A stretch of DNA of 64,000 nt from Antedon mediterranea (lineage: Eukaryota; Echinodermata; Crinoidea; Comatulida; Antedonidae): NCBI RefSeq assembly GCF_964355755.1, contig NC_092670.1:10479201-10543200 (forward strand), in the 5' to 3' direction. The number at the start of each line of letters is the position of its first letter. Position 1 is the first letter of the stretch. Below are positions 25,101 to 35,037 of the stretch, piece by piece. A program made the translations under genes and the position numbers. The notes under the pieces are model-generated. The model made no database searches. It was not told where the DNA came from and saw only the letters and a program-made list of their open reading frames with translations.

Positions 25101-25614
25101 AGATAGGGCCATTTGGGCGCCATTTTGATCTTGGGGCTGTTACCATGGTTACGGGATCGTGAAAATTGGTTACCTAGCATTTTTTGTATCCTACCACCAT
25201 ATTAAAGTAGTGAAATCTCACTTTGGGCGTTAAAATCCTACGGAAATACACGATGACCCTGACTATAAAATGCATACATTATATACGTTTTTAATGGCGG
25301 CCATCTTGGAATTCAATATGGCTGCCATATGCTATTATTATAAATTGTACCATTGGACTGATTTATCATAATATTGTAAGATTTATCACACAAATTACGT
25401 TCGTACAAGGTTTAAAATAGGAGCTATTATCAGTTTTGAGTAAAAAATGGGGGCCATTTTGAAATCCAAGATGGCGGCCAAAATAGGGTCGGGAAAAATT
25501 GGCCCCTAGTTGCAATGAATTCTGCTGGTCCCAAGGATTCCAAAACTGCCAAGAACTCAACTTGAGCATTAAAATCTCACGGAACTGATTTTTGGAACAT
25601 TAGGTTCCCCACTA
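22101..25614. mobile_element. Palindromic element with about 0.9-kb inverted arms (3-bp TAA target duplication)
   Basis: Ends TAGTGGGGAACC (22101) and GGTTCCCCACTA (25614), flanked by TAA (22098-22100 and 25615-25617). The uninterrupted sister repeat reads CCATAAGGA at this point. The inverted arms run from about 22101 to 23000 and from 24700 to 25614 with few differences. A 3-bp TAA duplication fits PIF/Harbinger-type insertion (inference). The arms carry AAGATGGCCGCC motifs like those in the 63.4-kb satellite. The spacer contains another repeat copy (23069-23884). No transposase was seen. Confidence 0.65.
23069..23884 (+). mobile_element. Second copy of the AACAAGGCC...GACTAAAAA repeat (intact)
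   Basis: An about 0.8-kb copy in the spacer of the palindromic element. It has the same ends and the two CAGACAGACCGA arrays as the outer copy. Its interior matches 21520-22097 and then 25615-25798, and so gives the empty site for the 3.5-kb insertion. Confidence 0.6.
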
Positions 25615-25798
25615 TAAGGAATATTCTGTGAAAAATTGACTTAGCTAGATTAAACTGATATCAAGATAAGGTCAGAAAGCGATAAAACGCATAGTGATAC
25701 CGGACCGACAGACAGACCGACAGACAGACGGACAGACAGACAGACCGACCAACCGACCGACATAGTGAACTATAGAGTCGCTTCCACGCGACTAAAAA

Positions 25799-26924
25799 GT
25801 GCGATTAATAAAGTACTACTCTTCCCTTATTCGTTGTAGTATTGAGCTGGGATTTGGCATGAATATACAAAGCCATAGAGCCGGATTTTGAATATCACTG
25901 GCTCCTTGTTTAGGGACCACTGACTAATCCTATTGAATTAGAACAGGTAATGAATGCGTTCAACGTTGCAACATTTAGTAAGGAATTTAATCGTTATTTT
26001 TATCCATAGGTTTTTTTTAAATAACAAAAAATATAATATAATGTACCACACAGTGATATATTTTTGACTAGTTAGCCGTTATTGAAGAGATAATAGTGAA
26101 AAAAAAATCAGTAAATGTAGTAACTGCAGTAAATGCAGTTTAATAATTTTAACATGATCTATTGATAAGATAAGTTGTTGTACTGTGAGTGCATTTGCAC
26201 ATTTAAATATAGTTAGATTCGTTTCAGGCCTGTAAGAAGGAATTGCGAAGTGGGAGGGCCATACAAAAAATGTACTTCATAGACAGTTTACAGAGTACTT
26301 TGCATTCAAGGTGATCACCTTTGGGCTTTACATTATATTTTAGACGCGACATCAATTGATAATCAAAAATTATCGAATGATTATTATTTGTTGTTTAAAC
26401 TTTTAAATGTTGTGGTCTAGGCCTAATTATGACATAACTAGTGAAATTATGGGGCTATTTCACAAAGGCGTAGAATTATATTTTCATGAGGTTCACGTCA
26501 ATATCATTATTAGAATTGTTTTGTTCTACTTTTCAGATGTTTAGAAGCTTTTCTTTTAATGTTTGTCTAATTTCTTTAAGCTAAATTTGATGGAAAGACA
26601 GCCTCAAATTATGCTAGAACGCTGCTGTGTCTTGTGACTTTAGCCCTGACTTTAGACCCTGACGCCACCGCTGCTTAGGTACAGTACATGTCTCAAGTTC
26701 TTTCCCAGCAGTCAATTTCCTTATCATTTAGCTGTGTTTTAATAATAATAATTCTAACATTATTTTTATTATCCTTTAAATGTGATAAATGCAAAAGAAA
26801 CCCTATATGTGTCCATAGATTATTTTCACCTCAAAGTACTAAGTGTGTATAAGGCCTTAAAAAAGGTTAATTCTTTGTATACTTAATGTGTTTTTAAATG
26901 TAAATATAGATTGAATATACTAAC
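25799..26924. other. Intron of FReD gene 2, partly duplicated at 51.6 kb
   Basis: No coding signal. The stretch from about 26600 to 26924 next to the exon donor is closely similar to 51600-51925 (for example CTCAAATTATGCTAGAACGC and CTCAAGTTCTTTCCCAGCAG in both), which marks duplication of the FReD locus. Confidence 0.6.
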
Positions 26925-27168
26925 CTGCAGTTCCATTGCATCCACTGATTTTTAAAGTATAGTTAGAGTCCTCAGTATCAACACGAAAGTGAGAATATTT
27001 TGCGATCTTCATGTCATCCAAGTGGTCAGTCATCTCTATTAGAAATGTTATACGGTTGATCTGTTCATTACCAAGCCAGAACTCTGAGTTCAAATTTCCA
27101 AAACCATCCTTGTATTCTGCCCAACTACGGTAGAAATCGACCAATCCATCTTCTCTTCTTTGTAATAC
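26925..27168 (-). CDS. FReD gene 2, middle exon (18-bp in-frame deletion)
   Basis: 244 bp. Opens VLQRREDGLVDFYRSWAEYK, continues through EFWLGNEQINRI and DHLDDMKIAKYSHF to SGCNGTAG, then donor GTTAGT. Against gene 1 it lacks six residues between INR and LIEMTD, where FReDs usually have a turn followed by a strand, so folding may be affected. The usual tyrosine of SGYTG is cysteine here. Frame and both splice sites are intact. Confidence 0.8.
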
Positions 27169-27244
27169 CTGGTAATGACCATAGATAGTACTTAATGAAT
27201 AAGATAGTATTGTACTTCACTTAATAAGATGTAGAGGTATAAAC

Positions 27245-27300
27245 GGCAGGTTAGTGATCTGGTCGGTTGTAGGTTCGAGTCCAACCCAAGAATTACTTGT
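27245..27300 (+). repeat. tRNA-like/SINE-like fragment (B-box only)
   Basis: GGTTCGAGTCC at 27272-27282 is a perfect tRNA B-box, preceded by GGTCGGTTGTA as in a T arm. No convincing A-box or acceptor stem was found, so it is probably a tRNA-derived SINE remnant rather than a tRNA gene. Confidence 0.35.
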
Positions 27301-27700
27301 CAAAGTATTCTCAATGTAAAAGTAAAGTACAAATTATGTCATAGTAGGGCAAAACATATGACCAATTACTTAACACCCTGACGCAAGGCTCCACAGTAGT
27401 TACAAACAATTTTTAAATTAAAAAATAAAAGATATGATCATGATGCATGACAAATTTGTAATTATGCATGTGTTTGTGCACAATGCATGTTTCTAAGATC
27501 ACTTTGAAATGCAGGACCATCGCGCACAATGCGAGAAGGTTGTTTACGATGGAATAAATGAATAAAGATAAAACAATAATGACAAAACGTGAAATGATGA
27601 AAATACGAAAAAAGTATCTTATTGTAAGAACTTGACCAATAATAAGAAGATTAATTTAGTGTATTGTAATTTAAAATTTGATATACTTATTTTTTTTTCC

Positions 27701-28779
27701 GTAAAGATCGTTCTGGAAAAAAAGGTGGTGGTGTTAGCATCTATATTAAGAATACCATATCTTATAAAGAAAGATCTGATTTATATGTAAATGATCTGGA
27801 GGCTGTATGGCTGGAGCTATTAGGACAAAAAAGTCAAAATATTTTAATATGCTGTTTATACCGCCCTCCAAATGCAAATTATGAATATTTTAACTTAATT
27901 ATTGATTTACTTGAAAAAGTTAGTATGGAAAACACTGAAATTGTACTACTCGGCGATTTTAATATTGATTATGTCTTAAATGAGAACCTCTCGAAAAATC
28001 CTATCAATATGATCGAAAACATGTTTGTTATGACCCAGTTGATTCATGATAAAACAAGAGTTACGTCACACTCATCAAGTTGTATTGATTTGATACTAAC
28101 AACAATTCCAGATCAGCACTATTTAAGTGGTGTTGCTAAAATAGCTTTAAGCCACCATTTTATGGTTTACAGCTGTTTAAAATTTAAGGAAAAAGAAGCT
28201 AAACATAAAACAATATATTATAGAGATTATAAGAACTTTGATGAAGGGGCATTCTTGCATGATATTTCCCATTCTCAGAAATTACAAAATATTCACAATA
28301 TTAATAACGTTGACAATGCATGGGGTACGTTTAAAAATTGCTTTCTAAATTTAAGTAATAAACATGGGCCTATAAAAAATTCAAGAATAAAAAATAGATT
28401 CTCTCCCTGGATAACTCCTGAAATTATAAAGTTAATGTACAAAAGAGATTATACTAAAAGCAAAGTAAATGTTAATAATCCAGGATTAAAAACTGAGTAT
28501 AGAAGACTTAGAAATCTGGTTAACACTAACATTAAGAAAGCAAAGTATAACTATTTTAATAATGTAAATATAAAATATAAAAATGATCCCAAAAAAATGT
28601 GGAACGAGCTAAATAAACTAACTGGTAAAACGAAATCTAACATTAGTAAAACTATTGATTGCGAACGTTTTAATGAATACTTTATCAACATAGGAGTTAA
28701 GATGGCGCAGTCATTTGACGATACGCTGCCAAGTTGGAATAATCCACCTAGTGAATATTCCTTTAATTTAATTTTATAA
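27701..28779 (+). pseudogene. LINE ORF2 part 1: endonuclease domain (partial)
   Basis: Open from about 27701 to TAA at 28777-28779 without its natural start. Contains KKGGGVSIYIKN, CCLYRPPNANY, EIVLLGDFNIDY and SSCIDLILTTIPD, the C-terminal half of an APE-type endonuclease. A lysine-rich linker follows (RLRNLVNTNIKKAKYNYF, WNELNKLTGKTKS). The part upstream of the GGGV motif is missing by 5' truncation. The frame breaks near 28760-28779, and the homologous reading continues in another frame. Confidence 0.8.
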
Positions 28780-30317
28780 ATGTTGATGTAAATACCATTA
28801 AAAGGAAGCTTTATAATTTGCCAGAAAAAAATTTAGATGTTCTTGATTTTGATAGTAAATTGTTAAGGTTAGCAGCTCCGTACATTGCTTATCCATTGTG
28901 TCATATTGTGAATCTCTCTCTCATGTCTGGTCTTGTCCCAGCTGATTGGAAAGTAGCAAGGACAACTCCTATATATAAAGGAAAGGGTAGTAAAGACAGT
29001 ATGAGCAACTACAGACCAATATCTGTCGTTGCTCATATCGCAAAGATTATAGAGAGAGTGGTTCAGGAACAAATCATTTCTTTTCTTAGTTTGTTTGATT
29101 TGATTAACATTGATCAATTTGCCTTTTTGAAAAACCATTCTACTGTAACATGCTTGCACAGAGTAGTTGATGATTGGTTAGAAAGTTTTAATGAATCAGA
29201 GGTCGTCGGCGCTTGTTTCTTAGATATATCCAAGTGCTTTGACACGATAGATCACTCAATTTTGTTATTTAAGCTTTACAAATATGGTTTCCATGAAAAT
29301 GTTGTTTACTGGTTTAGTAATTACTTAAAAAACAGAAAACAGTTTGTATACTGTAACAATAACAAATCTACACTTAAAGAAATCAATATTGGTGTTCCAC
29401 AAGGAAGTGTCCTGGGACCCATCTTGTTTCTCATTTTCATAAATGATATTTCGCAGTCTATAGTAAATGGAACTTGCAGCGTTTTTGCTGATGATGTTGT
29501 GGTTTACACCTCAGGTGATACTGCTAAGATAGTAAATGATTCATTACAAATAATTATTGATAACATTGGTAAATGGTATGATGACAACCACCTCTCTATA
29601 AATACTGAAAAAACAAAGGTTATGTTACTAAGAAACAATCATACAGCTGACAGTAATGATTTAAATATACAAATTGGAACCAGTAAATTAGAACAAGTTG
29701 ATAGTATAAGGTATCTGGGAGTCGTAATCGATGAAATGTTAACTTGGAAACAAAATACTCAATGTATTAGTAAAAATATTGGATATAAAATAACAATGCT
29801 AGGTAAAATGGCTAGTAGTTTAAGTAAACCGTTACTTGAAACTCTATATATAAGTACAATTCAGCCTTGTAGTGATTATGCTATAACAGTCTGGGGAAAT
29901 ACGACAGAGTTAAACAAAAATATTTTAAAGCGACATCAAAAAAGAGCTGCTCGAATTGTAACTAACAACTTCGATTATATTAATGTAAGGGGTGACAACA
30001 TCATCCAGAACCTATCGTGGCAAACTCTTGAAGAGAAACGAGATTTCTCCCTAGCATGTCTAATGTATAAATGTGTTTACGGCCTTGCACCAATTAGATT
30101 AGTAAATGAAATTGAATTGATTCGCGATATTCACACCCACTTAACACGTGGAGTAGAAAATTTGAATGTAACAATACCTAAATACACCCTTAGTAAAATG
30201 AATTCGTCCTTTAAAGTTGCAGGCGCAAAAGTATGGAACAATTTACCAATTAATATTAAATCGGCACCAACAATTACGTCCTTTAAGGCTAGATACAAAT
30301 CTCATTTCTTTTCATAA
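28773..30317 (+). CDS. LINE ORF2 part 2: reverse transcriptase
   Basis: About 515 codons ending TAA at 30315-30317. Motifs in order: NYRPISVVAHIAKIIERVV, DQFAFLKNHSTVTCLH, FLDISKCFDTIDHSIL, INIGVPQGSVLGPILFLIFI and FADDVVVY, the catalytic box with its aspartates intact. After these come LSINTEKTKVMLLR, YLGVVIDEMLTW and a C-terminal region with LSWQTLEEKRDFSL and VWNNLPINIKS. The layout is that of the CR1/L2 group. It copies RNA into DNA at a nicked target. No native start is present because this is the downstream part of a broken ORF. Confidence 0.85.
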   Translation, partial: FINVDVNTIKRKLYNLPEKNLDVLDFDSKLLRLAAPYIAYPLCHIVNLSLMSGLVPADWKVARTTPIYKGKGSKDSMSNYRPISVVAHIAKIIERVVQEQIISFLSLFDLINIDQFAFLKNHSTVTCLHRVVDDWLESFNESEVVGACFLDISKCFDTIDHSILLFKLYKYGFHENVVYWFSNYLKNRKQFVYCNNNKSTLKEINIGVPQGSVLGPILFLIFINDISQSIVNGTCSVFADDVVVYTSGDTAKIVNDSLQIIIDNIGKWYDDNHLSINTEKTKVMLLRNNHTADSNDLNIQIGTSKLEQVDSIRYLGVVIDEMLTWKQNTQCISKNIGYKITMLGKMASSLSKPLLETLYISTIQPCSDYAITVWGNTTELNKNILKRHQKRAARIVTNNFDYINVRGDNIIQNLSWQTLEEKRDFSLACLMYKCVYGLAPIRLVNEIELIRDIHTHLTRGVENLNVTIPKYTLSKMNSSFKVAGAKVWNNLPINIKSAPTITSFKARYKSHFFS

Positions 30318-30436
30318 AAAAACTGACATGTATTATATTTAATTAAGTTTCTCTTTTGTATATTTTGATTAAGACAGGACCACAATGTAAAACAGATACA
30401 CTGTTATCTGATTGTTTTATCCTGTATAAATATATT

Positions 30437-30444
30437 ATTTATTA

Positions 30445-30476
<32 letters not shown>

Positions 30477-30477
30477 A
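30437..30477. repeat. (TTA)n tail of the LINE
   Basis: TTA/TTTA repeat directly after the LINE 3' untranslated region. Short simple-repeat tails are normal at the 3' end of CR1/L2-group elements. Confidence 0.85.
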
Positions 30478-31022
30478 CAGTAGTTAGGTGTTAGCTCGTA
30501 GTTAGACTTGCTCCAAGTCTGTATTGTTTTTTTAAATAATTTATTTGTTTTTATTTCGACCGCGATTTTTGTCTGAATACAGACTTGTGAAACACGTATA
30601 GAAATCGATTTGCAGACCGCAAACAACTGATAAGAATGATGTAGGTTATCATACCGTATTTGGCTATATGGGGCAGGCGGTATGTAAATATGGATTTCAA
30701 ATCAACCAATGATCATTTTGTTTCAAAATGAAAAAGATCGAGTACGTACAGTGCTGAATGTACGATCAAGACTGTTGAAATAATGAAATCGTGTTGCCAA
30801 GTTGTTTTGTTTATTAATTGTTTAGTCCTTAGCCTAGGCCTCGCACGTATGATCTGCCAAATAAAACGCCAATAAGAGGTAGGCCTACATACCACCACCG
30901 GCACACAAATTTAAATCAAATTATCTCCGCGTAATATTAAATGATTCATTCAATGTTTGATTTGCGCAGAAGCAAGACGAGTTTTCATGTTCTTGGGGAA
31001 AATCCCATCAAATATTTACCAG

Positions 31023-31431
31023 GATGCTAGTCAAGTCGCCCCATCGCAAAGTCGCCCCATACAAAGTCGCCCCTTACACAGTCGCCCCATCGCAAAGTCG
31101 CCCCAAAACAAAGTCGCCCCGACACAGTCGCCCCATCGCAAAGTCGCCCCAACGCAAAGTCGCCCCATCGCAAAGTTGCCCTAACACAAAGTCGCCCCAT
31201 CGCAAAGTCGCCCCAAAACGTTAAAAAAATAGTTTAAAAGTGCGTAAAATGTCGCAATGATACACAAAATAACACGGAACGTGTAGGCATAAAAGGGGAA
31301 GCCCCGCCATGTAGTCTCAGGTCACACGATCATCCCCCATCATCATGAGAGGAAGCCCCCAACTAATCACTCCGCGCGCGGTCGCACTAACGTGCTAGCT
31401 CACCACCAGAGGGAAACCCCCGTAATTACCG
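31023..31431. mobile_element. AAGTCGCCCC-repeat insertion (8-bp target duplication)
   Basis: Flanked by TTTACCAG (31015-31022 and 31432-31439). Copy B at 58 kb has a single TTTACCAG here, so the empty site is known. The left half is a tandem array of AAGTCGCCCCATCGCA-like units (31030-31215). The right half is unrelated GC-richer sequence. No clear inverted partner of the array is present, so it may be an end-deleted element. Confidence 0.6.
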
Positions 31432-31508
31432 TTTACCAGACTACTACTAGGCATATAAAATCATTTCTAGCCTTCAGAAACTTTCATCAATGTCCCGATC
31501 AATGTACC

Positions 31509-32387
31509 TGTTATGCGCGATTTGAACGATTTGCGCAATTTGAAATTGCGCAAAAAAAATCCTTGCGCAATTTGAATTGAAACATGTGTTTCAAATTGCG
31601 CAAGCAACGTATTAAATTGCGCAAGTAATCTGCAAACTGCGCAAGGTTTTTCGACAGATTGTGAAATCATGCACACCCATATTTATATAGTAATTTCTAA
31701 GAATGATTCAAAATTAAAGATAAATATCGCATTTCCTTATTTTAGTAGTGCAAATATTGTTATAAGTTAGCATACCGTCGAAGAACCGACGAAGGAAAAC
31801 GAAGCGGTGGTGTTCCACCAGGCGGGCGCGGCGTGGGCGGCCGGCTATACTACTCTAGCCTAGCTAGGGTCTGGACTACTGATACTGACTAGGTTACATG
31901 GCCTAGCTTAAACTAATATTAAAAACTTAATTTTTACATTTATTTTGATTTATTTCAAGTTACAGTGATAATATTATTTAATTGTAATAATAAATGTTAT
32001 GTATTTATTATACACATGTTATCTTCGCATTTATTATGTTTTATTTTGAGTTATTTAGTTTCCAATAAATTATTATAATACCGTTGTCTGGTAGAATTTT
32101 GTTGCGCAATTTGAAAATTTACAGTTCGTTTTCAAATTGCGCAAAGGTGTCATATTGCGCAAGAACTATCTTGTGCAATTTACAAATTGTGCAGCGCAAT
32201 TTAAAATTGCGCAAAGATTTTTTTGCGCAATTTGAAATTGCGCAAGTTGATTGCGCAATTTGAAATTGCGCAAAAAAATCCTTGCGCAATTTTAAATTGC
32301 GCAAGAATTCTTTGCGCAATTTCAAATTGCGCAAGGATTTTTTTGTGCAATTTCAAATTGCGCAAATCGTTCAAATCGCGCATAACA
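31509..32387. mobile_element. TTGCGCAATTTGAAATTGCGCAA palindrome-array element
   Basis: Ends TGTTATGCGCGATTTGAACG and its exact inverse, flanked by TACC (31505-31508 and 32388-32391). The empty site is visible in copy B. Both arms consist of repeated, self-complementary TTGCGCAATTT/AAATTGCGCAA units, denser on the right (32100-32370). The short open frames over the arms are repeat artefacts. The central part is AT-rich and then GC-rich, without a transposase. The superfamily is unclear; a 4-bp duplication is unusual. Confidence 0.7.
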
Positions 32388-32789
32388 TACCCAAGTACAT
32401 TTTCTAAACGTAACATAGCGCATGCGTACCATCTTAGTTGTTGAGTCTTTGAAATTCTGAAATATGAATATTAAAACAGTGTACGAATGAGTAGCCAATC
32501 GCATGCAGCTGAAACTAGTCAACCGGATAATCTATGCACCAAGAATTCTTGGTGTCAAACCATGTGACTTTTGCGTGTTTCCCCCCAGACGGAGTATCCA
32601 AACTCAAGTAATACACGTATGAAACGCCATATGTGCAAAAATGTTTATATTTTTACTAATATTAAGAAAAAAACTCCGTCTGGAGCCCAGACTAGCTCGT
32701 AGTGTTTAACTGCGAATAGTAAGCTGCAGCCTAGCTGTATTACATTACTGTACCCTCTCTAATATCTAAATTATTGTTTTTATACTTAC

Positions 32790-32926
32790 CGTCCAACTGC
32801 CATCATCCTTCATGTCACAGTAGACAGTAATCTCTCGTCCTCCATCTCCTGGCTGTATCACATATTGACCACTCAGAGCAGAAGGATCATTTCGTAAAAT
32901 GTCACCACAGTCCCTCATAAAACACT
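32790..32926 (-). CDS. FReD gene 2, first fibrinogen exon
   Basis: 137 bp, the same length as exon 3 of gene 1. Encodes CFMRDCGDILRNDPSALSG, then YVIQPGDGGREITVYCDM and SWT. The donor is GTAAGT; the acceptor ends ATGTTAG. Exon phases match both its neighbour and gene 1. An 840-bp transposon begins only 18 bp upstream of its acceptor. The signal, PAN and linker exons were not found between here and 47 kb, so gene 2 may be truncated or may have very long introns. Confidence 0.8.
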
Positions 32927-32946
32927 CTAACATTACAATTTGTAAA

Positions 32947-33786
32947 GATTTCGATCCAAGTCGACCCTAAACCGTCTCGGCCAAAGTCAAGTCGGCCCCA
33001 AGTCAAGTCGGCCCCAAGTCAACTCGCCCCAGGTCAACTCGGCCTCACATCAACTCGGCCAAAAAATAATCGGTCAACTCGGCCCCGTTAAAGTATGGAA
33101 CGCAAAAAGTGCAAAGGAAGGGGATTGATATTTCTTCACATTTTCGTGCGTCAAAATTCAATAAACATGTCCGATATGCGAGGACATTTATTAGGTGTAA
33201 TAAGATTGCTTGGTTGAATCATTGAGGTATAAAATAATGGTAACTCCATGGTTGAATCACGCGTAGATATTTTCAGTGTATGCATTTGATTAGGCGACAA
33301 CATCTGAAACCAATTCGTAGCCTCCCTCTGCGCCTTTGGCAGCTATTTCAATATCTAAAACTGCTACCTGTTTTCGCTGACCGGGGGATTCACCTTTTTT
33401 AAAAATGCAAATCATGAAAAAAAACGATATGTACGATCATTTTTTCTATGGCCAAATGGTGGAACGTAGACCTACGTCTTCGATTTACTAAAATGCGGTA
33501 CCTGCTCGTGTTTTTGTAACACGCGGGTACTTCTATTCATATCGGCAATGAGATCATTTTTTTATATGAGTATTTTTTTTATTTCTTCATTTTTTTTAAA
33601 GCGTGGATAGTAATTAATAATCATAATAATATTAAGCACTTTTTGCGTTCCATACTTTATTGTGACCGAGTTGACCGATTAGTTTTTGGCCGAGTTGACG
33701 TGAGGCCGAGTTGCCTTGAGGCCGACTTGACGTGGGGCCGACTTGACTTAGGCCGAGACAGTTTGGGGCCGATTTGACCTGCACCC
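32947..33786. mobile_element. hAT-like TIR element with AAGTCGGCCCC arrays
   Basis: Flanked by the 8-bp repeat TTTGTAAA (32939-32946 and 33787-33794). Both arms, about 130 bp, are arrays of AAGTCGGCCCC/CAACTCGGCC units in opposite orientation. They end inward at GGAACGCAAAAAGTGC and its inverse GCACTTTTTGCGTTCC. About 550 bp of AT-rich non-coding core. Confidence 0.8.
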
Positions 33787-33794
33787 TTTGTAAA

Positions 33795-34330
33795 TGATAA
33801 AAAAATATCATAAAGTATGAAAACATTCGGTTAATAGAAGACCTGCTTTATTATATAGATTGTAACGATAAAAAAAAAGTATGAAAACAATAGAAAGTTA
33901 CAACATTGCATCCCACAACCTTACTATTTTGATTTTAAAATGTGGGAGGTCTAAAATTGGGTGAAGCTTTGAAAAATTGGCTTTTATTTTATTATTATTA
34001 TTTATTAAAATAAAATACAAGATTGTGACATTCTCTTTTGAGATATTGTCCGTCATTCCTGAACTCTCCTACACCTGGCATCACTGTACACAAACAAAGT
34101 GTGAAGACGCGATCATGGTAAGACGTGATCTATACAGCTCAGCAAAAACAGCTTTTTAAACGTATTGTAATTCCTCCTTTTTCGTTGTATTTTACTTTGA
34201 AATCATCTTTTATACATGTGTTGAATATTAAGACTTGCTTTGCGAAGAAACTCTAATCTCTGTTTAAATGTGCATTACCCACGGGCATCAAAGCACAAAT
34301 AGAGCCAACGTTAGGCTACAGAATTTGCAT
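33795..34330. other. AT-rich spacer
   Basis: No supported coding, repeat or regulatory feature. Confidence 0.3.
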
Positions 34331-34341
34331 ATACAGCTACA

Positions 34342-35037
34342 GCAATGGCCGGGTCTAGCATTTTTTAGATTCTCACGCAGCAGAAAAACAACGAACAGGA
34401 ATACATTAAGAAGTTTGTGAGTAACCTGCTTGACATATACCAGTATGACAAAACAGAAATACTGGTGTTTATTTTTCTAGTCCAAGTAGTGGCAGAATTC
34501 CAGACCACCTGATTCGACTACGAGAGACGTAGTACAATGAGATCTTGTGCTATGTTTTCCTGAATATGAAGGAAGGAGCTTTACATAAGAAGGAAGTTAG
34601 CCCTTCTCGCAGAGGACATACCATCGGTTATTCAATTATCAACAAGATTCCCGACTCCCGACTTAATAACGTTTTTAAACCCAGCGCATGTATGTTGAAC
34701 GACTCGGCTGCAAACTGATGTACAATTGGCAAACAACAATACCGAGGACTTAATCGAGGGTTTGCGCTGTGTTAAAGAACCAAGTTTAACTCTTAACCAG
34801 AGCGATCTTAGAATAAAGACCAATGAGTGTCTACCCTCATTAGTTGCTATCGACAACATTCAATCCATTTTTCAAGCTGATACGTCTAATAACTTCATCA
34901 GCCCAAAAAGTCCATCAGTCATTATGGATTTAACAATTGAAACTTCCATTATATCTACACCCGCAGAACTTTCTCCTAAATTGTTGTCTGGTGAGTTTGG
35001 CAACCAGGCAACAGACGATTTGATATCCCAAGCAATA
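34342..35037 (+). pseudogene. Decayed coding sequence, unknown protein
   Basis: Several long open stretches with protein-like composition. One near 34380 reads QQKNNEQEYIKKFVSNLLDI; another, 34726-35037, reads ...PSLTLNQSDLRIKTNECLPS... and ...PAELSPKLLSGEFGNQ. They are separated by stops and frame changes. The sequence is cut at 35038 by a TIR element and may continue after it (36967 onward, ELPKFSTPNKPKEEVKTPRL in one frame). No domain is recognised. It is probably a pseudogene or an old transposon ORF. Confidence 0.35.

Larger units (their letters stand above)
21520..25798 (+). mobile_element. AACAAGGCC...GACTAAAAA repeat, split by a 3.5-kb insertion
   Basis: Starts AACAAGGCC at 21520 and ends with a small hairpin (AGTCGC-TTCCAC-GCGACT) then AAAAA near 25798. 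Near each end lies a CAGACAGACCGA microsatellite. The stretch 21520-22097 closely matches 23069-23697. The element is interrupted after ...GGCCATAA at 22100 and resumes at TAAGGAATATTC (25615). The inner copy carries the uninterrupted junction. It may be a Helentron-like or other non-autonomous element; no coding. Confidence 0.55.
27695..30477 (+). mobile_element. CR1-group LINE (5' truncated, one frameshift)
   Basis: Begins inside the endonuclease domain and ends with a (TTA)n tail at 30437-30477. It carries endonuclease and reverse transcriptase plus the C-terminal domain. One frame break separates the two, so this copy is probably inactive but young. It lies in the intron of FReD gene 2 between exons 32790-32926 and 26925-27168, in antisense to the gene. 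Confidence 0.85.
30503..32694. mobile_element. Mutator-like non-autonomous element A (9-bp target duplication), with two insertions
   Basis: Starts TAGACTTGCTCCAAGTCTG and ends GGAGCCCAGACTA. Flanked by the 9-bp repeat GCTCGTAGT (30494-30502 and 32695-32703). A sister copy at 57886-58842 has its own 9-bp duplication. A 9-bp duplication is typical of Mutator-like elements (inference). Near the right end AGACGGAGT...ACTCCGTCT forms an inverted pair. Compared with copy B it holds extra blocks at 31023-31439 and 31509-32391. Confidence 0.7.

Noticed and set aside
22136-25569. Matching 67-codon frames starting MLKLSSWQFWNPWDQQNS on both sides
   Set aside because: They are the same sequence in the two inverted arms; AT-rich with no domain, so non-coding arm sequence is more likely.
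27245-27300. Functional tRNA gene
   Set aside because: Good B-box but no A-box, acceptor stem or terminator; more like a SINE remnant.
30957-31224. Two overlapping frames rich in SRPIAKSP-like repeats
   Set aside because: They are translations of the AAGTCGCCCC array in two frames.
32119-32522. Several frames reading NLKLRK / AQFEIAQ repeats
   Set aside because: They are translations of the TTGCGCAATTT array on both strands.
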